Assembly (NCBI GenBank): GCA_012934845.2
Contig: WNNJ02000619.1
Location: forward strand, 1-64,000
Source: Pomphorhynchus laevis
Lineage: Eukaryota; Acanthocephala; Palaeacanthocephala; Echinorhynchida; Pomphorhynchidae
DNA length: 64,000 bases
Reading direction: 5' to 3'
The notes below the pieces were generated by a model. The model made no database searches. It saw only the letters and a program-made list of their open reading frames with translations, and was not told the origin of the DNA. The position numbers and the translations under genes are program-made. Every line of letters starts with the position of its first letter. The first letter of the stretch is position 1. Positions 1 to 11,188 of this stretch are shown in pieces.

Positions 1-176
1 ATTACTTATATATTATTATATATAAGATAATTATATTATCTTATCAGATAATGATAAGATAATTATCATTACAGCCGTATGGTTCATCTGAAAATAGATA
101 TCCTACTAATTGTTATTCTCGAAACATATATATAGATCGTAAAACAGAAAACAGGCAAGACAAATATTTCTTTATT

Positions 177-419
177 TCAACGTTTCGCCTCTCGTGTTTT
201 AAATGTTTTCTTCCAATTGAAGGCAGGTCCGTCTGTTGCGCCGTATGGCACATATCCCATTAACTGCCCTATCCAGTACATCTCTCTCTTTCTTTTTTCT
301 TGGGTATTTTTAAAATTGTTTTCTATTAATATTATAGATAACTCTTTGACGGTGATTAATAACCGGCATCCATCGTCAGTAAGAACTACCACACGCCGTT
401 TCGGCTGCCTCTGTGACAT
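177..419 (-). pseudogene. Penelope-like element, end of GIY-YIG nuclease (fragment)
   Basis: An 80-codon minus-strand reading frame contains the stretch KREMYWIGQLM, which is nearly the same as the end of the GIY-YIG region in the PLE copies at 8.9 kb (REHYWIRQLM) and 18.3 kb (REMFWIGQLM). In PLEs this region closes the C-terminal endonuclease that nicks the target. Only the last part of the domain is present and no reverse transcriptase adjoins it, so this is a dead scrap. The assignment rests on resemblance to the two other copies in this window. Confidence 0.6.
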
Positions 420-840
420 TGTGAAAATGCATTTCCGACATCTAGCTTAAATTGTAGGTGGCGTTAGCTCTTAAATCCTACAATTTGCAATGCAGACCAT
501 CATTAACAACCAGAGGATCAAACTTTCGGATGCTTGACTGTAAGAAACTAGATTGAGTAGATCGATTCTTGCCATGTAATATTAATTTCGTTTGAATCGG
601 TATTGCTCGAGATTGCGATTAGCAATTCTTTCCATATGTTTGTGTATGTGTTTGAATCGAGCATATTCTTTAGCCTGCAAACTTTCGTCACTCCTAATGT
701 TTGTATCCTTAAGAAAATTAATCCTCAAGTCTTTAAATTTTAATTATTTGTTAACCCTTAACCAAAATGAGTTTGACACCCTTGCTCTAGATAATCACAT
801 AAAAAAATCAGAAAATACATTTTTGGCATGCATTTTGTCA
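420..840. other. No recognisable gene
   Basis: AT-rich sequence between a PLE scrap and a Naiad tail fragment. Short open frames here show no family resemblance. Confidence 0.5.
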
Positions 841-842
841 GT

Positions 843-893
843 TGCTATGCTAGGTTGAGGAAATGGGAATGAAACCTAATAGCATAGCAATTT
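843..893 (+). repeat. Naiad-type PLE tail fragment (hairpin part)
   Basis: The sequence keeps the conserved hairpin of the Naiad tail: TGCTATG ... GGTTGAGGA ... GAAACC ... CATAGCA. It matches the full tail at 38951-39000 in order and spacing, though the loop is shorter. It shows that the stem and the GAAAC motif survive in a diverged copy. Confidence 0.55.
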
Positions 894-1029
894 CTTTATT
901 ATTATTCTTTCAATTTTATTTTATTGAAAAAAATAAAATGAAACTAAAAAATAAGAAATGAATTAAATCGGCTAACTGAGTCTACGTATTTAATATAATT
1001 ATAAAATAAACAACACATATTAATGCTAA

Positions 1030-1127
1030 TGTGGTATCACATTTAATTACTTTATCATTTATATTTAACTTTACCTACTATTTGTAGATTCGTGAATAAA
1101 AGCCATTTATTCTCTCTGGTTATCACA
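1030..1127 (+). repeat. 5' LTR of the small LTR element
   Basis: A 98-bp direct repeat nearly identical to 2331-2428, with inverted-repeat ends TGTG/CACA. GCTAA precedes it. Confidence 0.75.
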
Positions 1128-2330
1128 ATTTTATTCACGAATTGTAAGAGTTTTAATAACCAAGACTTATTTTAACGTGAACTTCACGCTACGCTTTGCC
1201 ACCCAGGAGTCAATCGTTTGTATCACTTCGTTCAATCGAATCAACTTCCATATAGCACTGAAGACGTTCGTTATGTTGTATCTCATTGCGTTAGCTGTTC
1301 GTTGTTGAAACCAAACTTCTTCAAGCCTCCAAAAACTGCCCTCATCAGAGCGACACGACCTTTCGAAAGAATTTCACTTGACTTCAAAGGTCCTTTGCCC
1401 AGTTCATCAGGCAAGAAATATTTGCTTACAGCCGTCGATGAATATTCTCGTTATCCCTTTGGATTTGCATGCCGTGATATGTCCGCTCAAACAGTGATAA
1501 ATTGCCTGCGTGGTATAGTGACAATATTTGGTCCACCTGAATTTGTACATTCTGATCGCGGGTCATCATTCATGTCGAAAGAATTCTCTGATTATCTGGA
1601 GAGTATTGGCACGGTAGCAAGTCACTCTTCTCCGTACAATCCGTTAGGCAACGGACAGATCGAACGCTATAACGGTATATTATGGAGCGCTGTACTTTTG
1701 CGGCTTAGAGACTACAATCGTCCGGTTGCTGCTTGGGAAACGGTCCTCGCTGAAAGCCTTTAATCTATTCGAGGACTATTATGCACCTCAACTGGCTCGA
1801 CACCTCATGATCGAATCTTCAACTTCTCTAGACGCCCATTAATTAAATTCAATTTACCAGAATGGCTCCGTCGTCCCGGATCTGTATTCGTGCGAAACTT
1901 CTACAAACACGACAAATACGACGATAAATTGCTCAAAGCTAAACTGATAAACGCGAATCCAAACACGGCTCATATCGAACTTCCATCTGGGAAAGAAGCA
2001 AATATTTCAACTCGACACCTATCTCGTTATCCTTCAGAAACCTCCATTTACAAGGATCCAGACAGTTCGGATATTCGTAGTTCGGGATTGTCAAGGGACG
2101 GGGATGACGACTGTCAAGATAGCTTCGATAGGAACCAGCCAGACTATGAAGATGATAACAATAACGGAAAGCAATATGATGCCACTGACAATATCGATAT
2201 GAACTTGAGTTCAAAGAGGACATCAATTCCTGAGGCAAACCATCATCCCGTGACAACTAGAAATTCTACCGACGAAGTACAAGAAGTCGAAGAAGTCCTG
2301 CATATTTCCAAAACTATCACATGGGATGAA

Positions 2331-2428
2331 CGTGGTATCACATTTAATTACTTTATCATTTATATTTAACTTTACCTACTATTTGTAGACTCGTGAATAA
2401 AAACCATTTATTCTCTCTGGTTATCACA
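2331..2428 (+). repeat. 3' LTR of the small LTR element
   Basis: Partner of 1030-1127, followed directly by the second GCTAA target duplication and then by uninterrupted Naiad tail sequence. Confidence 0.75.
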
Positions 2429-3139
2429 GCTAAATCAAAATTTAATAATTAAAAAATAAAATTAATAATTGTTTTTAGATTTTTTATAATTTAAATCAAG
2501 TTAAAAAAATACAATTTAAAATAAACGTCATTTTTATGAATTATAAAAATGACGTTGTATCAGAATAAGAATTAGAGGTCATCTATGCTATCAGGTTTCT
2601 GCCCCTAACTCCTCTACCTAACATAGCAGCGGGCCCAAATACATGATAATGATGTATTTCCTCTGATAAAACTATCTAGTATCTTATTCTAATGCAAAGT
2701 ATATTATTTATTATCCATCCATAAAAATTTGCCACTTAAGAGTTTAAATTGATTCTTTATATTATTGTGTTAATTTATATATTTTACTATTTTCTGCTTG
2801 ATGTTATTTTTATAGTAACCTAGTTTAAAATATGTATCTATTAAATTATTTAAATGATTTTGAAGAAAACCAATATCATTACATATTGTTGCAATTCTTA
2901 AAATTTCATTATTTAATGTATTATATTTTATATTATATGGTATGCATGAATGCTCATGCAAAAATATGTTTCTTGTAAATTTAAATATGTCATCTTTACG
3001 ATATAAATTAATAGTAGCTTTAGTTCATGTTAATTTAATCTTCATATCTAGATATACACCTTCTTTATCATTAATATTGGTTTTGAAAAAGAAATCAACA
3101 AGCAAAAAAGAACAAATCATTGCAAATATGTCCATGAAT

Positions 3140-3605
3140 CGTTTCTCGTCTTATTGATGATCCATGTCTTTAATAATTTTTTTAACAAATGCAGACTCCG
3201 GGCGGAAGTAATTTCCTCAGGCAGCGAATTGCACATATTAAGTACCCTTTGCGACAGTCTCCAGCATTTTGGATACCTATCATGCCTTGTTTTATAAACA
3301 GTTTTGCTGTGACCTCTCAAAATCGATGAACGTAATGTGATCGAATCTCTCGGATAATCCAACGATGTGCAAGCGCATACATTCCTATCAAGCCAAGAAC
3401 CAAAAATCGTGATGACATCGGTTGAATTTTTAGCAAATCTAATCGAGATGCATAATCCAATCTCGCATTCGAACATAAAAGAGCACTTCGCCTTAGGACT
3501 GACTCTATATCTGTACTTTCTTGTTTTGTGACCAGGAAAGAATCCTGAATTGCATACTCTAAATGCGCGGACGAACCAACGTGTTAAACAAATTTCTAAT
3601 GACAA
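3140..3605 (-). mobile_element. CR1-like LINE, extreme C-terminal RT fragment
   Basis: A 162-aa minus-strand frame ends with the block RYPKCWRLSQRVLNMCNSLPEE, in which the key words are LSQR..N..NSLPEEI. This is the terminal motif of CR1/Jockey-group reverse transcriptases, as also seen in the longer copy next to it (LSHRCANAWNRLPSEI). It appears to be a second, separate 3' fragment of a related LINE placed just downstream of the 3.7-5.7 kb copy. Confidence 0.6.
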
Positions 3606-3689
3606 TAGTAATAATCTTAAGAAATGAGTTTTTTACAATATATTATTATTAAAAGCATTGGCTATAAAGCTGTTTCGCTCGATCACAAG

Positions 3690-5735
3690 AAAAACATCAT
3701 TGCATACACCAAAATCAACATAAAAATATCAATAAAATGGTAATCTTCATTATTCCCGCCGTTAATCGTCCAATTTATGAGAGCAGTCTTGAATGTCTTA
3801 ACGTCTGTGGCCATCACGATTTCCGACGGTAGTCGATTCCAAGCATTTGCACAACGATGAGACAAACGATCCAACCGTGAACTGCGACCATGGGACGATA
3901 TTCTCAACAACACGGGATGACCTCTGTGGCATCGTCTATCGTTGATAACCACAGAATGGGTAGGATATCCATCCGAACCGTTGGCGATATGCCACATTAC
4001 TAACATATCTAGGATGTACAGTCTTTGGTGCACAGTCATCATACCCAGAGTTTTAAGTCTGTCGCGATAACTCATATGAGAACAACTCGAACACAGTTTG
4101 CTGCCACGACCAAGAATATTTTCTAAGTCATTCAACTCTTTTTTGGACGTTGGAAAACTGGCTTGTATCGCGAACTCAATATGTGGTCTTACAAGAGCAC
4201 TAAATAGAATTCTAAAACATGTGAATGACACAAACTTGAAGCAGCTTTTTATCCAGTACAGCATTCTTATAGCAGACGCGCATCTACGTTCAGTGTCCAT
4301 TTTAGACCTCAAGGAAGAACGAGTTATGATACCAAGGTCTCGTACATAAGATACACAATTAATTATTTGAGATCCTATAGTATATCGGGCAGGAAGAGAA
4401 CTATACCCGAAACGAAGGTGAACACACTTAGAGACGTTCAATAGTATTCCTGTATGCCTACTCCAAATTTATATCCTATCAATATCACTTTGCAGAAACT
4501 CTACATCCTTTGGAGAATTAATTGTGCTCCACACTTTCAAGTCACCTTGCGAAAGCAAGATATTGGCATTGCAGTTTACTTAGCAGAGAATTGATGAAAA
4601 TGTTAAAAAGTAATGGATCAAGCACAGTCCCCTGAGGAACCACTGAAGTCACACTACGCGGAGAAGAAAAACAATCACCAACCTGTACTATATAGCTCTA
4701 GATGTTAGAAAATCAGCAACCCACGCTACAAGCATCTTGGGAATGCCATGTTCGAATAATGCTTGTATTAACTGAGAATGAGGCACGCGATCGAATGCTC
4801 TACTAAAATCAAGAAACAGGGCATCAATATAGCTACCTAGAGATAATTCTGCGACCCACGCCTCACGAGAACACAAGAGATTCGTCAGACATAATCTGCC
4901 TTTTCTGAAACCATGCTGTTGAGAGCAAATCTCTTCGGACTCAACCAAGTAACTCATTATCCTTTCGTGAACTATACGCTCCATAGTTTTACTATGGAAC
5001 TAGTTAAACTTATATGCAGGTAGTTACTAGCTGAGGTCTGCACACATTTCTTATAAACAGGTACTACCATAGCACGTTTCCAGTCGAGCGGTAATTTGCC
5101 AGAGTTTAAAGCGAGCTGAAACTGTATTGCCAAGGACCGAGAGAGGTGGGCACTCAAGATACGTAAAAGAAAAGGATGAATGTCGTCAGGACCAGCAGAT
5201 GAACACCGCGACAGCCGAATTAATTTGGCAAATACTTCATCTTCAGTAATTGAAACCAAATCACTGGAGACATGAGAGCTAAGTGGTTCATAATCAATGT
5301 TGGATATCGACGAAACAGAGTAAATGTTTAGAGTAAATTTTCGCTTAGAGTAAATTCATTTGCAAATTCCTCGGCAATGTCGACCTGAGAAGACAATAGA
5401 CAATCATCAACAAGCAAGTGAGGAATACCACAGAGAACATACCCATTTTGTCGCAAGTATGACTAAAATCGATTGAATTTTGAATAATGGAATTTACGAG
5501 GTCGCACTCATAATGAACACGCTTATTAGTGCAGAGTCGTTTAAAAACATTACGAGCTTGTCTGAAAGATGAAATGAACGATGGGTTATTGCGTGATAGT
5601 TTAAAAAAACGGTTTCTTTCGTACAGTGCTTTCTTGATATCATGCTCAAACCAAACTGGCTTGCGGTTGTAACATTTCTTGATTACTATTTTTAAGAAAC
5701 TATTGTTTCTTGTGCACTATTATATAGTGCACAAG
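3690..5735 (-). mobile_element. CR1-like LINE, reverse transcriptase part, broken
   Basis: On the minus strand, reading from 5.7 kb downwards, come three parts. First is a linker with the VWFEHDIKKALYERNRFF-type region between endonuclease and RT. Then comes the RT palm: AGPDDIHPFLL, CSQQHGFRKGR and ALFLDFSRAFDRVPHSQL. Last is the C-terminal thumb and tail (YVRDLGIITRSSLRSKMD, SALVRPHIEFAIQAS, ANAWNRLPSEI). The LINE copies its RNA into DNA at a nicked target. The endonuclease and ORF1 are missing, and several stops and frame changes split the RT. A perfect 12-bp foldback at 5709-5735 marks the 5' break. Confidence 0.75.
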
Positions 5736-5766
5736 TAGCTCTTTTAATTGCTCTTTCACTATAATG

Positions 5767-6779
5767 TTTAAAAAAAGATTTATTTTAACGTGGCAAATGC
5801 GTGTAAGCGCACGCTTACATGACCACAACAAAACAAGACTGTGAATCAAGTGTCGAGAAGGTGTGAACGGAGGAGGTGTTTGAATGCAATAAATGAGGGA
5901 GCGCGGCGGACGTCGAGAGGGACTTGATTCCAGGCGAGAGAGATGGCGACGAGGAAGGATCAGAGACCGTAGTTGTTGGAGTAATCGGGAACGTGTAGTA
6001 AGAGGGAATGACGGGAACGCAGCGATTGCGAGGTGGGGCGAGTGTTGTCTAAGAAAGGAAGGTGGATGAACGATGGGGAGACGACAGCGATGAGACGAAA
6101 AGTTACCAGGAGAAGGCGGAGTTTGATGCGGATGTAGATGGTGGGCCAGTATAGTTTGGAAAAATATGTGGATGTGTGGTCGAAGCGACGAAGACGAAAG
6201 AGCACTCGAACGGCGGTGTTGATTATTCGTTGTAGGGGTAGGATGATGGATTTTGGAGAATTGGCGAAAAGGCTAAGGCAGTAATCGATATTAGGTAAAA
6301 GAAGCGATGAAAGAAGATACATACAAGAACGGAAGTCGATAAGGGGGCGGATACGGCGGATGTCACGGAGAATTAAGTTAGACGAGCGGACCTTGTCACG
6401 GACGAAGGGTTTAAGGGAAAGGTGATCATCGAAATGGAAGCCTAAGAAAGTGAGATTGTGGACTATGGGGATGATCGATGAGGCAAAAGATACAGTGGAA
6501 GGAGATATGTTTGGTTTACGGGGGAGGATCCACATTATTTTGGACATGTCGGGGTTTAGAACGAGATGGAGATTAAAGAGACGTTTGTAGATAGAAGAAA
6601 GACAGTTGGAGGCAGAAATGCCGATATCGTGTATGCGATGTGCGGGTGCATGAGCACCCGCACATCGGAGGATGCAATAAGCCGATGACATAAGGATGTC
6701 ATCGGCGTATTGCATGACGTTAAAGGAGTAAGGTTTGATAAATTGAGAGAGATCGCCAAGGAGAAGAGAGAAAAAATTC
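5767..6779 (-). mobile_element. L2/CR1-like LINE (family B), 3' half
   Basis: The minus-strand frame 6715-5960 encodes the RT from the catalytic MQYADDIL box through the thumb (FLGFHFDDHLSLKPFVRDK, RRFDHTSTYF). It aligns throughout with the plus-strand copy at 14.3-15.2 kb and with the 3' end at 20.0-20.4 kb. After the coding part is the family's short 3' UTR, with an imperfect hairpin (GCGTG...CACGC) and an A-rich end at about 5767-5780. It is 5'-truncated near 6779. Relative to the other copy it carries an inserted stretch built of two foldbacks at 6636-6715, just after the YADD box. Confidence 0.8.
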
Positions 6780-6872
6780 TCTCCGATGATTCAGATTAAG
6801 GGTAGTTCTGTTTTTGAGCTTTAAACACTGTTTAAGCGTGGGTAAAGGTGCCTATAGATGATTATAGAACTC

Positions 6873-6914
6873 ACGGTACTGATGAGCTCCGTTAGAGCGA
6901 AACGCGTATACCGT
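6873..6914 (+). ncRNA. Hammerhead ribozyme, unit 1
   Basis: Canonical order and core. Stem I is ACGGTA (6873-6878) with TACCGT (6909-6914). CTGATGA follows at 6879-6885. Stem II is GCTC-loop CGTTA-GAGC. Then comes CGAAAC. Stem III is ACG/CGT with no loop, and the predicted cleavage is after A6908 (GTA). The loopless 3-bp stem III is typical of PLE/retrozyme hammerheads, which usually work as a dimer. Confidence 0.9.
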
Positions 6915-7335
6915 TGTGAAGTTTGTCGTCACACATAGGATGACTGGGCATACGTAGCGACTTTGAATAATGCAAGAATAATTCGGTTCTATTTCTTAGT
7001 CTGATGAGGATATATAGTATGCTACATGGTGTTTATGCCTCTTCACGAGGAAAACATAGTGATATATTTATGAGTACATCAGTGAGTGTCCCAGGGCAAG
7101 TGTAACAACAAATTATATTTTATATATTTGCACGCTTTTAAGTGTCCCTGTTAAACAGCATTTATATTAAAAAGAATTTAGTGCCTGATGCATGGTTAAA
7201 CTGTAATAGTCACTGCCATGCATAGAGCTTATGCTAAATTTCCTCCGATGATTCAGATTAAGGGTAGTTCTGTTTTTCGAGCTTTAAACACTGTTTAAGC
7301 GTGTGTTAAGGTGCCTATAGATGATTATAGAAGTC

Positions 7336-7377
7336 ACGGTACTGATGAGCTCCGTTAGAGCGAAACGCGTATACCGT
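7336..7377 (+). ncRNA. Hammerhead ribozyme, unit 2
   Basis: Same core and stems as unit 1: ACGGTA/TACCGT stem I, CTGATGA, GCTC-CGTTA-GAGC, CGAAAC, ACG/CGT, cleavage predicted after A7371. Confidence 0.9.
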
Positions 7378-7796
7378 TGTGAAGTTTGTCGTCACACATA
7401 GGATGACTGGGCATACGTAGCGACTTTAAATAATGCAAGAATAATTCGGTTCTATTTCTTAGTCTGATGAGGATATAAAGAATGTTGCCTGGTGTTTATT
7501 CCTCTTCATAAAGAAAACAGTGATATATTTATGAGTACACCAGTGAGTGTCCCAGGGCAGATATAACAACAAATTATATTTTATATATCTGCACACTTTT
7601 AAGTGTCCCTGTTAAACAGCATTTCTATTAAAAGGAATTTAGTGCCTGATGCATGGTTAAACTGTAATAGTCACTGTCATGCACATAGCTTATGCTAAAT
7701 TCCCTCCGATGATTCAGATTAAGGGTAGTTCTGTTTTTCGAGCTTTAAACACTGTTTAAGCGTGTGTTAAGGTGCCTATAGATGATTATATAAGTC

Positions 7797-7838
7797 ACGG
7801 TACTGATGAGCTCTGTTAGAGCGAAACGCGTATACCGT
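7797..7838 (+). ncRNA. Hammerhead ribozyme, unit 3
   Basis: Same core. The only visible difference lies in the stem II loop (TGTTA instead of CGTTA), which leaves all paired and catalytic positions intact. Predicted cleavage is after A7832. Confidence 0.9.
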
Positions 7839-8047
7839 TGTGAAGTTTATTGTCACACATAGGATGACTGGGCATACGTAGCGACTTTGAATAATGCAAG
7901 AATAATTCGGTTCTATTTCTTAGTCTGATGAGAATATATAGAATGCTGCCTGATGTTTATGCCTCTTCATGAGGAAAACATTATATATATATATATATAT
8001 ATTAATATTAGAGAATAAACTGGTGTTAAAGTACGAGCAATATTATT

Positions 8048-8072
8048 ACGTTTCGGCTAAAGCCTTCGTCAG
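8048..8072 (-). ncRNA. Degenerate hammerhead-like core of a PLE terminus
   Basis: On the minus strand the sequence reads CTGACGA-A-GGC-TTTA-GCC-GAAACGT, i.e. CTGANGA, a short stem II with one extra A, and GAAAC. The same layout recurs at 15362, 18524 and 18881. Stems I and III are not evident, so activity is doubtful. Confidence 0.45.
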
Positions 8073-8224
8073 ATAATTGTAATTTGCTAGAACAGTTATA
8101 AATTTTCTTCTAATAATATTATTTTCTAATAATAAAATATATATATAATTTTTTTTTAAAATTTACAATTATAATTTATATATTATATAAATTATTATAT
8201 TATATATTATTATATATATTATCA

Positions 8225-8965
8225 TTATATTAAACTACTCAAAAAGAAAGATTCTAACAAGAACGACTATTGCTATACGTCCATAACATACCATCCAGCG
8301 TTGAAAAATCTTCCACACAACATCCTCAAAGCATACAAAGAGACGGTTCCGAAAGAAATGGTACACTCCATAAAAACCTAAGGTGATTTTCAAAACAACA
8401 CAGAGTATTCAGAAAATTCTAGTACATTCTAAGATTCAAACAAATAGAAAGAAAAGTGCTAGATCATACGATGGAATGACGAAATGCAATAGACCACGTT
8501 GTGCGGCTTGTAAAGAAATCCACGAATCCAAATTCTTTAAGAGCTCCTTCACCGACTTGACCTACAAAATAAAAGGCAACTTTAATTGCCGAACGAAAGG
8601 TAACATTTACCAGGCAGAATGTACTGACTGCAAGTTGCAGTACGTCGAAGAAACCGGTCGAGCACTAGAATAGATTAACGAATAGGAGAGTAGACGTTCG
8701 AAACAAATTGCGTCAAAAACCTGAACAGCAAAATCAAAAGGAAGAATCTACCATAGGATTGACCTTCAACACTGATGGAGTTGTCGAACACTGTGCACAA
8801 TATCCGAATCATACCGTAAAAACAACCATTATCGAGGGTGATCTGCTTGATGTAGCGATCCGAAGGAAACGTGAACATTATTGGATCAGACAATTAATGT
8901 GCGATCAAATGTTAAATACGCAATCCGATTATCAATTGAAGAAAAAAGAACGAGATCCGAACTAG
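8225..8965 (+). mobile_element. Penelope-like element, C-terminal GIY-YIG part, broken
   Basis: Frames at 8383-8673 and 8708-8965 encode the end of a PLE protein. The order is a lead (YHPALKNLPHNILKAY), a cysteine cluster (CNRPRCAAC), then NCRTKGNIYQAECTDCKLQYVEETGR. That last piece is the GIY-YIG nuclease core, with NIYQ and LQYVEETGRALE in the places of GIY and YIG. The domain closes with REHYWIRQLM. A frame break lies between the two pieces and no RT is present. The fragment follows a TA-rich stretch and a degenerate hammerhead-like motif, as expected for a 5'-truncated PLE. Confidence 0.75.
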
Positions 8966-9204
8966 AATATATATAGAGTCATGATTAGACAACAGACTCG
9001 GATCGTAAAACAATTCGGCTATATATTGCATAATAGTAGAATAACGAGTCAATAGTGCAAAAACAGGATTATAAGACCTTTAGCTATTTTATGGAGCTTT
9101 ATCAATCTAAAAACACAAAATCATCGTCTTAATTTGAGTTTTACAAATATTGTGAACAATGGGAATTAAAATTAAGATAATTTATAAATGCAGATTGTGA
9201 CTAC
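8966..9204. other. Probable PLE 3' non-coding sequence
   Basis: Sequence between two PLE coding remnants that face each other tail to tail. No gene is seen. Confidence 0.35.
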
Positions 9205-11160
9205 GTTACACCTGGATCACCATACATGTGATCTGGATTACACCCTAAATCTGACTCTGTGTGTAGCCTTCCTATTAGTTTGTTTTCCAGAATAAGTCGA
9301 CGACGCTCTTCATTTTCATTGCTGTGGACTATCACGTAGCGCATGCAGTCGATCATATTGTGTTCTAGTGCATGTCGTACGGCACCGTCTGTAGGATTTT
9401 CTGCTCGAAAATGTGAACGTCTTACGTTTGATATTCGATCAAAATTTAATCTTGATTGACCGACATATTGTTAGTTGCACAACTTGCATGTTTCAACATA
9501 TGTGATACCCCTAGTTTTGCAGATACAATTCGCTTTTACATGAATAATGCCTCCAGTAACACTGCCTTTTATTGCATTGCAATTTGTTATAACCGGGCAC
9601 GTTTTGCAGCGTTTGTCATTGCAGCTACTACATGCATTTTCTTCTATATTCGCCGCTCTATTTGCAGTCAGAAATTTCCCTATTGATTTTTCCATTTTAA
9701 ATCTGACACCGACCTTTACATTAATACTGACATTTCTTTAATGGTCTTATTAATATTTTGTCGAATACGATCAAGCATCGGATGGTAGGGTATATACAAG
9801 TTTGACTCATTGTATGATGTTGTTCGGTTTATTTTTCTCAACGTATTTTGCCTTTACAATTTCCTAACCGCTGTTAACTGCTTTCTTATCATACGTAGAG
9901 GGTATCCTCTTTCTTTAAATTCGCTCTCAATCGTCGATAGATTATCTTCTAGAAGATCTCTTTGTGAGCATATTCTCCGAGCTCGTAATCCTTCGTTTAA
10001 AATTATATTTCGTTTGATGGAGTGTGGATGGCAACTTTTTGCATGAATCTGAAGGGGTATTGACTCCTTCTTCCTATACACTGTAGTTTGAAAACTTTTA
10101 CCTCTTTGAAAAATCGATATGTCCAGGTAGCTGATCGACATTTTGTCCTGAACAAAATTCAATTTTATACTTTCCATGACTGATGTTTGAGACTTAAATA
10201 TCTCGAGAGATTTTACTGTGTCAAGCCAGAAGAAGAATATATCGTCGATGTAGCGGCAAAACATTATTGGCTGTATTGCTGAGCATTCAAGCCACCTTTC
10301 CTCCATATCAGCCATGAATAATGTCGCATACATTGAGGCCATCGGTGTTCCCATCGCCGTGCCTGAAATCTGATGGAAATACTCTCCTTCAAATTCTAAG
10401 TAACTTTGTCGAATAATGAACTCAGCAGATGTTATTATGGAATTTCTCTTGCGGACCGGAATGTTTGCTTTTTCCATTGCTTTTTAAGCGCCCTTAGTCC
10501 CATATTTATCGGAATGTTCGTGTATAGCGATTCTACATCTGCTGTTACCAGAATGTACTCGCTATTAAGTAAGCTTTTAATAGCTTCAAATCGATTGATA
10601 AAGTCACTTGTGCAACTGATAAACGACGGTACATATGGCATAAGTGCCAATAATCCTCGATGGATAAATTTAGACAGCATTTCAGTTGGTGTCCCAATGC
10701 AGTTTACAATGGGTCTTCCGATAAAAGGTCTTTGCGCTTTGTGTACTTTTGGAAGAAGGTAAAATTTACCTGGGCGATTATCCAACGGCTTCATTTTATC
10801 AGCATCAGGTAATGATAACATACGCTGCGACACTGCACTATCCAAGTGATCGCATAATAAACTTGCTACGTTTATACTATCTTTGATTACTTGCTGGTAG
10901 ACTGCACTGTTAGAAAGTTGACGTCTTGCTTCCTGTTCATAATCGCTCTTAGCCCAAATAACCGCCTGTGGACCCTTGTCTGCCTTCTTAATTATAATAT
11001 CAGTTCGTTTTCTTAATTCTTTTATCGCTATAGTTTCTGAATTTGATAGGTTTGGCCTAAAATTGTAAATTTCGCATGTTTGCATGTACGTTTGCCACAT
11101 AACCCTTTTGAACTGCATGATTTTTGTATCCATATCATATTCCACTGCTGAATTCTTCAA
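9205..11160 (-). mobile_element. Penelope-like element: RT plus C-terminal GIY-YIG, few breaks
   Basis: Read on the minus strand from 11160. An N-terminal part has the PLE-specific KKADKGPQAVIW and FYLLPKVHKAQRPFIGRPIV blocks. The palm box A follows (LVTADVESLYTNIP). After a frame change at about 10.45 kb come GTAMGTPMASMYA, the catalytic YIDD in MFCRYIDDIFFFW, and SYLDISIF. After another break come a zinc cluster (CSSCNDKRCKTC) and the GIY-YIG nuclease (CKTRGITYVETCKLCN, QYVGQSRLNFD), ending near 9205. The domain order RT then nuclease is that of classical PLEs, unlike the Naiad copies at 36-43 kb. About two frame breaks make it inactive. Confidence 0.85.
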
Positions 11161-11188
11161 AAGAGTGGATGCTATATTGCATAATTAG

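Larger units (their letters stand above)
1030..2428 (+). mobile_element. Ty3/gypsy-like LTR retrotransposon fossil (integrase region left)
   Basis: Two ~98-bp direct repeats with TGTG...CACA-type ends bound a ~1.2-kb interior, and GCTAA is duplicated immediately outside (1025-1029 and 2429-2433). The interior encodes an integrase of Ty3/gypsy type: an HPG-like zinc-binding lead, a DFKGPLP segment, HSDRGSSF and the NGQIERYNG block, followed by the acidic C-terminal tail. Gag, protease and reverse transcriptase are absent, so this is an internally deleted, broken copy. The two LTRs are nearly identical, so the insertion is fairly young and later than the Naiad copy it sits in. Confidence 0.8.
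964..3088 (-). mobile_element. Naiad-type PLE, 3' end copy, split by an LTR element
   Basis: Read on the minus strand, 3088 to 2700 encodes the last part of the Naiad reverse-transcriptase protein (HEHSCIPYN and the region up to the stop). Then follows the ~350-bp non-coding tail with its hairpins. The tail ends near 964 with the family's terminal motif, seen on the plus strand as CTAACTGAGTCTACGTA. The copy is 5'-truncated at about 3088. It is interrupted between 1030 and 2428 by an LTR element flanked by a 5-bp duplication GCTAA. Compared with 38877-39236 the ribozyme-like part is partly deleted. Confidence 0.8.
6780..7980 (+). repeat. Tandem array of ~462-bp hammerhead-ribozyme units (retrozyme-like)
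   Basis: The unit beginning CCTCCGATGATTCAG recurs at about 6781, 7243 and 7704 (periods 462 and 461 bp). The third unit is cut at about 7980 where a TA run starts, giving ~2.6 units. Units are very similar and contain no long reading frame. Each carries one canonical hammerhead ribozyme at the same place. Tandem non-coding units with hammerheads are the hallmark of animal retrozymes and of PLE terminal repeats, which yield circular RNAs by self-cleavage and are thought to be copied by PLE enzymes. PLE coding remnants lie next to the array at 8.2-9.0 kb. Confidence 0.8.
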
